The notes under the pieces were generated by a model. It saw only the letters and a list, made by a program, of their open reading frames with translations. It was not told where the DNA came from and did not search any database. A program made the translations under genes and the position numbers. This document shows positions 1-7,139 of a stretch of 10,459 bases of DNA, in pieces. Origin of the DNA: an uncultured Prevotella sp. (lineage in GTDB: Bacteria > Bacteroidota > Bacteroidia > Bacteroidales > Bacteroidaceae); NCBI GenBank assembly GCA_947304695.1, contig CAMZBS010000068.1, forward strand, positions 1-10,459. Reading direction: 5' to 3'. How positions within the stretch are numbered: position 1 is the first letter of the stretch; each line of letters starts with the position of its first letter.

Positions 1-1
1 C

Positions 2-158
2 TGTTGCAGTTGTTGCAGTGTTGCAGTTCTCCAAAAGCCTTTCCTGTACCCTGAAATATTTCTATATTTATATATATTTATATATATATAAATATAGAGT
101 TAATTTTGACCTTTCGCTTAACCCTTTTTGGAACTGCAACACTGCAACAACTGCAACA
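2..158. repeat. 28-bp perfect inverted repeat made of TGTTGCAG units
   Basis: Bases 2-29 are the exact reverse complement of bases 131-158. Each arm holds three copies of the octamer TGTTGCAG: at 2-9, 11-18 and 19-26 on the left, and as CTGCAACA at 134-141, 142-149 and 151-158 on the right. One extra base separates the first and second left copies and, symmetrically, the second and third right copies. The 101-base interior is AT-rich and centred on its own palindrome, so the unit is symmetric about position 80. It could be a miniature inverted-repeat element, an iteron-like protein-binding site or a long hairpin at a transcript end; the sequence does not decide. The left arm may continue beyond the window edge. 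Confidence 0.85.
61..98. repeat. AT-rich palindrome in the centre of the inverted repeat
   Basis: Bases 61-98 form a near-perfect palindrome centred between 79 and 80, with 18 of 19 pairs complementary; only 78/81 fail. An alternative register gives a perfect 24-bp palindrome at 73-96. Apart from a few C and G bases at the ends it is all A and T. It sits almost exactly at the centre of the 28-bp inverted repeat, so the whole 157-base unit is a nested symmetric structure. It could extrude as a hairpin or act as an easily melted region; its function is unknown. Confidence 0.8.
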
Positions 159-229
159 CTGTGAATAGAGAATCGCTATTTGGCAGACAAAAGACCACAA
201 CGGCAATCGGCAAATATGAAAATGCCTGA

Positions 230-260
230 TGTGACAAATACTTTAAGCCCGTTTGTTACA
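230..260. promoter_or_regulatory. Candidate operator: TGTGACAAA-N13-TTTGTTACA
   Basis: Bases 230-238 and 252-260 form an inverted repeat matching at 8 of 9 positions, separated by 13 bases. The element ends about 51 bases before the candidate -7 box at 312-319, a position typical for an activator site. Polysaccharide utilization operons in this phylum are usually switched on by hybrid two-component systems, AraC-type regulators or ECF sigma factors, but no regulator gene is in the window and I do not recognise the motif as a known site. It may be chance in an AT-rich leader. Confidence 0.3.
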
Positions 261-311
261 ATTACCAAAGTTTATGAAACATCCGTGCAGGCAGGCCCCG
301 CCAATTATTAG

Positions 312-319
312 TAACTTTG
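312..319 (+). promoter_or_regulatory. Candidate -7 promoter element TAACTTTG
   Basis: The octamer matches the Bacteroidota housekeeping -7 consensus TAnnTTTG exactly and would place the transcript start near 325, giving a 5' leader of about 40 bases. No TTTG is seen at the expected -33 position (around 288-293 the sequence is GC-rich). That is compatible with a promoter needing an activator. A TATAAT at 324-329 looks like an E. coli -10 box but is not the element normally used in this phylum. Confidence 0.45.
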
Positions 320-366
320 CGCCTATAATCACCATAATGCTAAAAACAACCTAAGAAAAAGAAAGT

Positions 367-2148
367 ATGAAACGTTATTTTCTTCAGCTTCTGCTCTTCG
401 TGGCCGGACTGCTTCCCTTGCAGGCTGACAACATTACCGTGGACGGAACCAGCCGTTCCTACAATGTCTATGCACCCAAGAACCTGGGCGAGAGCCGCCC
501 GCTGCTCATCTTCTGTCATGGCTACAGCCAGGATGCCAACTGGATGCAGAACAATGAGTTCAAGAACGACAACGTGAGCATGGAAGCCGTTTGTGACACC
601 GCCAAGTTCGTTGTCGTCTTCCCCAATGGCATCAACAATTCCTGGGATACCGGGGGCGACCGCGACATCAACTTCATCAAGGCCATCATCGAGAAGATGG
701 CCACGCAGTATAAGATTGACCGCAACCGCGTCTATCTCGGCGGCTTCTCCATGGGCGGCATGCTGACCTATCACGCCATGAACAAGATTCCCGACCTCAT
801 TGCTGCCTTCTGCCCCGTGAGCGGCTATCCCATGGGCGGTGCAACTGCCAATGCCAGCGTGCGCCCCATCCCCATCCTGCACATCCACGGTACGGGCGAC
901 GGAACCTGTTCGTTCAGCGGCGTACAGCCTGCGCTGGACGTGTGGATCAAGCATAACGGATGCCCTACCACTGCCAAGGTGGTGAACAATTACAACGGGT
1001 TCAATGCCAAGATGCACACCTGGGGGCCGGGCAACAACGGCGTCGAAGTCAAGCTGCTGGAGCTGGCCGACAAGGGCCACTGGATCTGCAAGGAGCCACA
1101 GGTGTACACGGGCAAGGAGATATGGAACTTCTGCAAGCGTTTCTCGCTGGAGCTCAAAGACCCCACCGTGCGCATCAGTACACCCAAGGACGGACTGACC
1201 TACGTCACCTTCGGAGGCCCCTCTGAGGTGTCTGACCTCACCATCAAGGCCACAGCCAGCGACCCCGACGGACGGGTGGCTAACGTGAGTTTCTACGAGG
1301 GCAAGACGCTGCTGGCCTCTTTCGACAAGGAACCCTACACCTACCAGCTGGAGGGCCTCGCCAAGGGTGAGCACACCCTGAGTGCCGTGGTGACCGACGA
1401 CGAAGGACGCACCAGCACCCATCAGGTCACGGTCAGCGTGGTGGAGCCTGCCACCAACTACCTGATGAACAAGGTCTTCACCGTTGAAAACAGCGTGCCC
1501 GATGGCTGGAGCACCTACGACGGCAGTGAGAAGCGCAACGGCTTCTCGTCGGGCTATAGCAACGGTCCCCGTGTGTTCCACTTCACAGGCACTCAGCACG
1601 ACTTCGAATGGGGCCTCTATACCCGCAACACCACGGGTGCCGCCCATGCCGGTTATGCCCGCTTTGGCGACAGAACCACGCAGACCACGATGACGTGCTA
1701 TCCCGGCAAATACCGCCTCATGTGCCGTGTGGCCAACTGGAACCGTGAGAGCTTCTCGCCCGTGACCGTCGCCGTTGAGACTGTGGCTGGCAAGCAGGTG
1801 TGGGCCGAGACTTTCACCCCAACGGCCAATATTGGCAATGCTGCAGCCAACGATTTCTCGGGCACCACGATGAAGACCTTCGACTTCGAAATCACCGAGA
1901 AAGGCCGCTACTACGTGACCTACTATACCGAAGACTCCGAGTGGGCCGACCTTGTGGTGGGCGTTTCAGCCCTCCGCTACATGGGAGCCCTGGCCGGTAT
2001 CGAGAGCGTGGGCAGCGAGCTGGAGCCGATGGGAAAGACCCTCTACAACATGGCCGGACAGCGCGTGGAGCGCGCAGGCCACGGCCCTTACATTGAGCGT
2101 ACGGTGATGGCCAACGGAAGCGTAAGAACACAAGTAAAAATGAAATAA
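367..2148 (+). CDS. Secreted CE1-type carbohydrate esterase (PHB-depolymerase-like/feruloyl esterase) with Ig-like domain
   Basis: A 593-residue secreted alpha/beta-hydrolase, probably cleaving acyl esters such as feruloyl or acetyl groups from hemicellulose. Residues 1-20 are a Sec signal peptide. The esterase domain spans about 22-260: the oxyanion region is CHG (50-52), the nucleophile is Ser128 in GFSMGG, and Asp178 (HGTGDG) and His238 (DKGHW) complete the triad. This order fits the LpqC/PHB-depolymerase branch of CE1. Residues 265-358 look like a bacterial Ig-like domain, and 362-540 form a beta-rich domain that I cannot name, possibly carbohydrate-binding. The final 40 residues contain LYNMAGQRV and GPYI, resembling the C-terminal tails of many secreted Prevotella proteins. 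It opens the operon; the next gene starts 3 bp after its stop. The start is fixed by the signal peptide. Exact substrate is not determinable here. Confidence 0.88.
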   Translation: MKRYFLQLLLFVAGLLPLQADNITVDGTSRSYNVYAPKNLGESRPLLIFCHGYSQDANWMQNNEFKNDNVSMEAVCDTAKFVVVFPNGINNSWDTGGDRDINFIKAIIEKMATQYKIDRNRVYLGGFSMGGMLTYHAMNKIPDLIAAFCPVSGYPMGGATANASVRPIPILHIHGTGDGTCSFSGVQPALDVWIKHNGCPTTAKVVNNYNGFNAKMHTWGPGNNGVEVKLLELADKGHWICKEPQVYTGKEIWNFCKRFSLELKDPTVRISTPKDGLTYVTFGGPSEVSDLTIKATASDPDGRVANVSFYEGKTLLASFDKEPYTYQLEGLAKGEHTLSAVVTDDEGRTSTHQVTVSVVEPATNYLMNKVFTVENSVPDGWSTYDGSEKRNGFSSGYSNGPRVFHFTGTQHDFEWGLYTRNTTGAAHAGYARFGDRTTQTTMTCYPGKYRLMCRVANWNRESFSPVTVAVETVAGKQVWAETFTPTANIGNAAANDFSGTTMKTFDFEITEKGRYYVTYYTEDSEWADLVVGVSALRYMGALAGIESVGSELEPMGKTLYNMAGQRVERAGHGPYIERTVMANGSVRTQVKMK

Positions 2149-2151
2149 CAA

Positions 2152-4980
2152 ATGATGATGAAAAAGCAACTTCTACTCTCCGCGCTGTTTGCGTCGGCCA
2201 TGCAGCTACAGGCACAGAACCCCTTCGTGCAGACCTGGTGTACGAGTGACCCTGCACCGATGGTACACAATGGAACCATGTATGTCTATACAGGCCACGA
2301 TGAAGACGGCGCCGACTTCTTCTGGATGCAGGAATGGCGCGTCTATTCCACTCAGGACATGGTGAACTGGCAGGATCACGGCTCACCCTTGGCACTCGAG
2401 TCGTTCTCTTGGGCCGACGACCGCGCCTGGGCCTCACAGTGCATTGAGCGCGACGGCAAGTTCTTCTGGTACATCTGTGCCCACTCGCGCCTGTCAAACG
2501 GTATGGCCATCGGCGTGGCCGTGAGCGATTCGCCCACAGGCCCCTTCCGCGATGCCATCGGAAAGCCGCTCTTCGAGAACGGTTCGTGGGATCACATCGA
2601 CCCCACTGTGATGATCGACGACGACGGACAAGCCTGGCTCATGTGGGGCAATCCACAGTGCTACTATCTGAAGCTGAACCGCGACATGATTTCCTACAGC
2701 GGCGAACTGGGGCTTCTCGACATGACCGAAGAGGCATTCGGCGGGCCCATCATGAGCAAGCGTGAGAAGGGCAAGCAGTACAAGGACTCATACGTGGAAG
2801 GCCCGTGGCTGATGAAAGCCCCGCAGACGAACAGCAAAAAGCCGACAGCCAACGGCTATTTCTTGCTCTATGCCGCTGGCGGCGTGCCTGAGCACATCAG
2901 CTACAGCAAGGCCCCGTCGCCCACTGGCCCCTGGACTTACGCAGGCGAGATCATGCCCCTGAGCGACACCAAGTCGTTTACCAACCACTGCGGTGTGGCC
3001 GATTTCAAGGGTCACAGCTACTTCTTCTACCACACTGGCAAACTGCCCAACGGCGGTGGCTTCGGACGCAGCGTGGCTGTCGAGGAGTTCAAGTACAACG
3101 CCGACGGCAGCTTCCCCACCATCCTTCCCACCGACGAGGGCGTGAAGCCCGTGGCTCCCTTCAACCCCTACCGCAAGGTTGAGGCTGAAACGATGGCTTT
3201 CTCGAAGGGTGTGAAAACAGAACAGAACGACCAGGTGGGTGTCTACGTGACCGACATCCACAACGGCGACTACATCAAGTTGCAGAACGTGGCCTTCGGC
3301 AATGGCATCCCCCGTACATTTACGGCCCGCGTGGCCAGTGGTCTGCGTGGTGGACGCATGGAGATACGCATTGACAGCGTAGGCGGCAAACGGCTCGGCA
3401 CACTCACCGTGCCCGGCACAGGTGGCTGGGAGCAGTGGCAGGAACTGACCATCGACCTGACCGACTATGCCACCGGCACCCACGACCTCTACTTCGTCTT
3501 CACCGGCCGCAAGGGCCCGAAGCTCTTCAACTTCGACTGGTGGGAGATGCGCGGACTGGAACAGGTGAACATGCCGCTCTTCCAGACCAAGTTCACTGCC
3601 GACCCGTCACCGCTGGTGGTGGGCGACACCTTATTCTTATATACGTCGCACGACGCCTCGCCCGAGGACATTCCCGATCCCAACGAACGTAATTCCGCAG
3701 GCTTCTATATGTACGACTGGCTGCTCTGGAGCACCACCGACATGGTGAACTGGACGGAGCACGGCGCTGTGGCATCGCTGAAGGAATTTTCGTGGCGCAG
3801 CCGTGAGAATGGTGCCTGGGCCATCCAGACCGTAGAGCGCAACGGCAAGTACTATCTGTACGCCCCGCTGCACGGTCACGGCATTGGCGTGCTGGTGGGC
3901 GATTCGCCTTACGGCCCCTTCAAGGACCCCCTCGGTGAGCCCCTGGTGTGGCAGAAGGAGCATTGGGACGACATCGACCCCACCGTTTATACCGACGATG
4001 ACGGCCAGGCTTACATGTACTGGGGCAACCCCCACGTCTACTACACCAAGTTAAATGCCGACATGATCTCCACCCAAGGCGACATCCATGTGCTGAACCC
4101 CAAGGACGGCATCATGCGTCCCGTCAAGGAGGAAGGCGCCAAGATCAACCTCAGGGTGCCCTATAGCGAGAAGGCTGGCTGGACTGTGAAGAACTATCAG
4201 GAAGGCCCCTGGCTGTACAAGCGCAACGGCCACTACTACTTGGGCTATGCCACCACCTGCTGTCCCGAGGCTTTGGGCTATGCCATGAGCTCGTCGCCCA
4301 CCGGCCCGTGGGAGTGGAAGGGCTACATCATGAGTCCCACACAGCGCGACCGGGGCAATCATCCGGGCATCTGCGACTACAAGGGTCACAGCTATGTGTT
4401 CGGCCAGAACTACGACCTGATGCACCTTGAGACTTTCGAGCACCACGAGCGCCGCACTGTTTCGGCCACGGAGATTAAGTATAACGCCGACGGAACCATC
4501 AATGAGGTGCCCTACTGGCTTGACCAGCAGCCCATGAAGCAGCTGCACTGGCTCAATCCCTACCAGCGCGTTGAGGCTGAGACCATGAACTGGGGCTTCG
4601 GACTGAAGAGCGCCAAGATGGGCATTGAGAACACGGGAGTGGTGAAGGACATGCCTGAGTCGACGGGCAAGAAGAACATGTACATCTTCGACCTGAACGA
4701 CGGTGAGTACATCCGTCTTCGTGGTGTTGACTTTGCCCAGGGTGCCAAGAGTTTTGCCATTACCGCTGCTGCAACGGGCAGTGCCAGTATCACCCTGCGT
4801 CTCGACAGTCAGGACGGCCCTGCTGTGGGCAAGGTGGCCGTCAAGTCAACGGGTTCGGTTGAGAAATACCAGTCCTTCACCGCCAAGGTACAGGGAGCCA
4901 CGGGCGTTCACGACCTTTACATCTGCTTCGACAATGCTCAGGGCGACGTGCGCTTAGACTGGTGGCAGTTCAAGAAGTAA
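2152..4980 (+). CDS. Tandem GH43-CBM6-GH43-CBM6 glycosidase (probable arabinofuranosidase/xylosidase)
   Basis: A 942-residue secreted enzyme with an internal duplication. After a signal peptide (1-22) come GH43 unit A (about 28-335), CBM6 (340-466), GH43 unit B (about 476-795) and a second CBM6 (803-941). Both catalytic units keep the family's three acids: Asp33 (SDPAP), Asp150 (HIDPTV) and Glu216 (EGPW) in A; Asp484 (ADPSP), Asp609 (DIDPTV) and Glu684 (EGPW) in B. GH43 enzymes invert and mostly remove alpha-L-arabinofuranosyl or beta-D-xylosyl groups; CBM6 modules usually bind xylan-type chains. The second CBM6 lacks the GGWEQW aromatic pair of the first (426 and 429). Three consecutive ATG codons (2152, 2155, 2158) could serve as start; the first is used here. 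The gene follows its neighbour by 3 bp. The GH43 subfamily, and hence exact specificity, is not assigned. Confidence 0.92.
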   Translation: MMMKKQLLLSALFASAMQLQAQNPFVQTWCTSDPAPMVHNGTMYVYTGHDEDGADFFWMQEWRVYSTQDMVNWQDHGSPLALESFSWADDRAWASQCIERDGKFFWYICAHSRLSNGMAIGVAVSDSPTGPFRDAIGKPLFENGSWDHIDPTVMIDDDGQAWLMWGNPQCYYLKLNRDMISYSGELGLLDMTEEAFGGPIMSKREKGKQYKDSYVEGPWLMKAPQTNSKKPTANGYFLLYAAGGVPEHISYSKAPSPTGPWTYAGEIMPLSDTKSFTNHCGVADFKGHSYFFYHTGKLPNGGGFGRSVAVEEFKYNADGSFPTILPTDEGVKPVAPFNPYRKVEAETMAFSKGVKTEQNDQVGVYVTDIHNGDYIKLQNVAFGNGIPRTFTARVASGLRGGRMEIRIDSVGGKRLGTLTVPGTGGWEQWQELTIDLTDYATGTHDLYFVFTGRKGPKLFNFDWWEMRGLEQVNMPLFQTKFTADPSPLVVGDTLFLYTSHDASPEDIPDPNERNSAGFYMYDWLLWSTTDMVNWTEHGAVASLKEFSWRSRENGAWAIQTVERNGKYYLYAPLHGHGIGVLVGDSPYGPFKDPLGEPLVWQKEHWDDIDPTVYTDDDGQAYMYWGNPHVYYTKLNADMISTQGDIHVLNPKDGIMRPVKEEGAKINLRVPYSEKAGWTVKNYQEGPWLYKRNGHYYLGYATTCCPEALGYAMSSSPTGPWEWKGYIMSPTQRDRGNHPGICDYKGHSYVFGQNYDLMHLETFEHHERRTVSATEIKYNADGTINEVPYWLDQQPMKQLHWLNPYQRVEAETMNWGFGLKSAKMGIENTGVVKDMPESTGKKNMYIFDLNDGEYIRLRGVDFAQGAKSFAITAAATGSASITLRLDSQDGPAVGKVAVKSTGSVEKYQSFTAKVQGATGVHDLYICFDNAQGDVRLDWWQFKK

Positions 4981-5000
4981 CCTTTAATAAATAACCCCAA

Positions 5001-5015
5001 ATGGTAATGTTATGA
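5001..5015 (+). promoter_or_regulatory. Possible four-codon leader ORF overlapping the next start
   Basis: ATG GTA ATG TTA TGA (5001-5015) would encode MVML, and its stop overlaps the ATG of the esterase gene at 5012 in an ATGA arrangement. Such overlap can couple translation by re-initiation. It may equally be chance in a short intergenic gap with several ATGs, and there is no ribosome binding site to support it. Confidence 0.15.
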
Positions 5016-6937
5016 GAAGCCTGTTATTATCTACATTACTTTTAGGCTGGGCCACCTGCGTGTCGGCTCAGTCTTCCACCGTCTGTAATGCCGACGGCAC
5101 GGTGACGTTCAACTACAAGAACGACTCTGCCAAGACGGTGATGGTCGACGTGCAGTTTGCAGGTCGTAAGCCGATGACCCGTGGGGCCGACGGCACATGG
5201 ACGGCCACCTTGGGCCCCGCCGCTCCCGACATGTATCCTTACTGCTTTGTGGTCGACGGCATCAGTGTGATGGATCCTGAGAATCCCAACTACTTCCCCA
5301 ACGAAGGGTTCAAGAACAGCCTGCTGGAGATTCCCGGTGGCGGCACGCTGCCCCACGACATCCGTGATGTGCCTCACGGTCGCCTGGAGTATGTCCACTA
5401 CTTTTCAAAGAGCCTGGGCGGCACCAACAATGCCGTAGTCTATCTGCCACCCGACTACATCATCGACCAGCAGAAGAAGTACCCGGTGTTCTACCTCATC
5501 AGCGGCACCACCGACACTGAGGAAGTGTATTATAAGGTGGGACGTGTGAACTACATCCTCGACAACCTCCTGGCCGACAAGCAGGCCAAGGACATGATTG
5601 TGGTGCTGCCCTACGGCAATCCCACCAAGCTGCTGCTCCGCAAGCCCGAAGGCGACGGAATGCCGCAGACCCGCTTCGGTGGCGACGTGTTCAGCAAGGA
5701 TTTGATTGAAGACCTGATGCCCTATATTGAGAAGAACTACCGCACCATCAACAACCGTGACCACCGGGCCATTGGCGGCTTCTCACGTGGAGGCAACCAG
5801 GCTCTGTACAACGGTCTCACGAATCTCGACAAGTTCTCCTATCTCTGTTCCTACAGTTCGTTTACCTCGACTGACATCCCCAGCGTCTACGACAATGCTT
5901 CCGACACCAATAAGAAGCTGCACCTGTTCTGGCTGGGTGTGGGCACCGACGATTTCCTCTACGGCAATGCCCGCGACTACATGCAGTTCCTCGACGATAA
6001 GGGCATCCGCAGCGTGAAGGAGCTGACCACCGACAAGTATGGCCATACCTGGATGAACGCCAAGTATTTCCTGTCGAAGACCCTGCCGCTGCTCTTCAAC
6101 AAGAAGGCTTCCGAGGAGGCCATGAAGAACGGCAAGCCCGCTCCTGCCGCTACGGGAAAGGAACAGCAGTTCACCCCTGGCGTAATGGCCCGCCTGTTCC
6201 CCCGTGCCATCGTTTCGCCTGAGTACGGCCCGCAGGGCATCACCTTCCGTTTCAAGGCTCCCGAGGCCAAGAAGGTGGAACTGGAGTGCGAGATGCTGCC
6301 CGAGAACCTGCAGATGCAGCGCGACAGCGACGGCGTATGGACGCTCACCACGGCCGACTACCTCTTCGAGACCTTCAAGTACTGCTTCGTGGTCGATGGC
6401 ACCCGTGTGGCTGATCCAAGCAACATGTATCTCTCGCCCGACCGTGGCTTCAAGTACAGTGTTGCCGACAACCCCATATCGCCCTTCAACTTCGCCTCTC
6501 AGGGCGACATTCCTCATGGCCGCACAGGCTATGACGTAGACCGTCAGGAGGCTTGGTACATGTCATCCATGTCGCCCAACCGCATGTTCTTCCCCAAGTT
6601 TGTGCAGTTGGTGCCTGGTAAGGACGACACCATGGAGAGCTGGTTCAAGGTGGGTGGTGCCGATGCCATTGCCGACCGCCTGCTGGCCGACGGCAAGACC
6701 AAACCCTGTATCATCACCACCAGCACACTCGACTTCATGGGTCAGAGCGGTATGCCGCAGATGCCGGGCTTCAGTCCGAAGGTGCTGCGTGCCGATGACT
6801 ATCCCACATGGACTCAGCGCCGTCGTGCTTTGGTCAAGCTGTTGCTCGACTTGGGCAAAGAGCCTGAACCCACCTTCCCCGGTGGTGGCTTTGGCGGTGG
6901 CTTCGGTGGCCCTGGTGGCGGTCCCGATAATTTCTAA
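5012..6937 (+). CDS. Secreted E-set/CE1 esterase with a second, degenerate E-set/CE1-like half
   Basis: A 641-residue protein with signal peptide 1-19, an E-set (CBM48-like) domain at about 22-105, and a CE1 esterase domain at about 118-365. The triad is Ser258 (GGFSRGG), Asp313 or Asp314 (VGTDD) and His345 (YGHTW), as in feruloyl and acetyl xylan esterases of this type. A second E-set follows (about 400-490, again with YCFVVDG), then a shortened CE1-like part (about 500-615) that keeps the PHG and WFKVG regions but has no GxSxG serine and reads YPTW where the first has YGHTW, so the catalytic His is gone. The end is a glycine-rich tail (623-638). Only the first half should be catalytic; the second may be structural or binding. 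Its start, 31 bp after the previous gene, is set by the signal peptide. Substrate is inferred from the locus. Confidence 0.88.
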   Translation: MRSLLLSTLLLGWATCVSAQSSTVCNADGTVTFNYKNDSAKTVMVDVQFAGRKPMTRGADGTWTATLGPAAPDMYPYCFVVDGISVMDPENPNYFPNEGFKNSLLEIPGGGTLPHDIRDVPHGRLEYVHYFSKSLGGTNNAVVYLPPDYIIDQQKKYPVFYLISGTTDTEEVYYKVGRVNYILDNLLADKQAKDMIVVLPYGNPTKLLLRKPEGDGMPQTRFGGDVFSKDLIEDLMPYIEKNYRTINNRDHRAIGGFSRGGNQALYNGLTNLDKFSYLCSYSSFTSTDIPSVYDNASDTNKKLHLFWLGVGTDDFLYGNARDYMQFLDDKGIRSVKELTTDKYGHTWMNAKYFLSKTLPLLFNKKASEEAMKNGKPAPAATGKEQQFTPGVMARLFPRAIVSPEYGPQGITFRFKAPEAKKVELECEMLPENLQMQRDSDGVWTLTTADYLFETFKYCFVVDGTRVADPSNMYLSPDRGFKYSVADNPISPFNFASQGDIPHGRTGYDVDRQEAWYMSSMSPNRMFFPKFVQLVPGKDDTMESWFKVGGADAIADRLLADGKTKPCIITTSTLDFMGQSGMPQMPGFSPKVLRADDYPTWTQRRRALVKLLLDLGKEPEPTFPGGGFGGGFGGPGGGPDNF

Positions 6938-6964
6938 ACAACCTAATCACTATTTTTAAACGTA

Positions 6965-7137
6965 ATGAAAAAGATTCTCACCTTATTTTTATTAGCTCTG
7001 TCCACGCTGACGGCGTGGGCAGAGGTTGACCTCCCGTCTACACCCTGCAGGGTGTGAAGGTTGCAACAAGTGAGCAGTTCAGTGATCTGCCCCGTGGCCT
7101 TTATATCGTAAACGGAAAAAAGATTCATAAGCAATAA
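6965..7137 (+). pseudogene. Frameshifted small secreted protein: signal peptide plus C-terminal tail
   Basis: ATG at 6965 opens a clean signal peptide (MKKILTLFLLALSTLTAWAE), but this frame stops at 7055-7057 after 30 codons. From 7036 another frame encodes a tail beginning VYTLQGVKV, followed by LPRGLYIVNGKK, and ends at TAA 7135-7137, only 2 bases before the next gene. Restoring a single base, for instance one C in the CCC run at 7033-7035, joins the two into a 57-residue protein. The tail is the type found at the C-terminus of secreted Prevotella proteins, and the first gene of this operon ends in a related sequence. The product would be little more than an export signal and a tail, so it may be the scar of a larger gene that lost its middle, a genuine small protein later broken, or a sequencing error. 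No function is assigned. Confidence 0.7.
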
Positions 7138-7139
7138 GT

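Larger units (their letters stand above)
1..366. other. Non-coding region upstream of the operon
   Basis: No convincing gene is seen in this stretch on either strand. It is much richer in A and T than the genes that follow. It contains, from left to right, a symmetric inverted-repeat element (2-158) with an AT-rich palindrome in its centre, an imperfect inverted repeat that could be an operator (230-260), and a candidate Bacteroidota -7 promoter element (312-319). The last 25 bases before the first gene are A-rich and carry no Shine-Dalgarno sequence, which is normal for this phylum. The upstream gene lies outside the window, so it is unknown whether the left part belongs to its 3' end. Confidence 0.75.

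Noticed and set aside
2..158. Inverted repeat as a simple intrinsic terminator or CRISPR array
   Set aside because: The loop would be about 100 bases and no U-tract follows the right arm; there are no regularly spaced unique spacers as in CRISPR.
324..329. TATAAT as a sigma70-type -10 box
   Set aside because: Bacteroidota promoters use TAnnTTTG, a matching element lies just upstream at 312-319, and no suitable -35 partner is visible.
340..1647. Long open frame on the minus strand opposite the first esterase (435 codons), with similar ones at 7374-8618 and 9031-10416
   Set aside because: They lie wholly opposite well-supported genes, have low-complexity His/Val/Ala/Gly-rich translations with no recognisable domain, and arise from the strong G/C bias at third codon positions.
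2152..4980. Two separate GH43 genes fused by an assembly error
   Set aside because: The frame is continuous through the first CBM6 and the linker with no stop, start or signal peptide before the second unit, and tandem GH43 proteins are plausible in this phylum.
7022..7060. Programmed -1 frameshift joining the signal peptide to the tail
   Set aside because: The in-frame codons around the junction (GAC CTC CCG TCT) do not form a standard slippery heptamer, and no stimulatory structure is evident; a one-base deletion in the C run is simpler.
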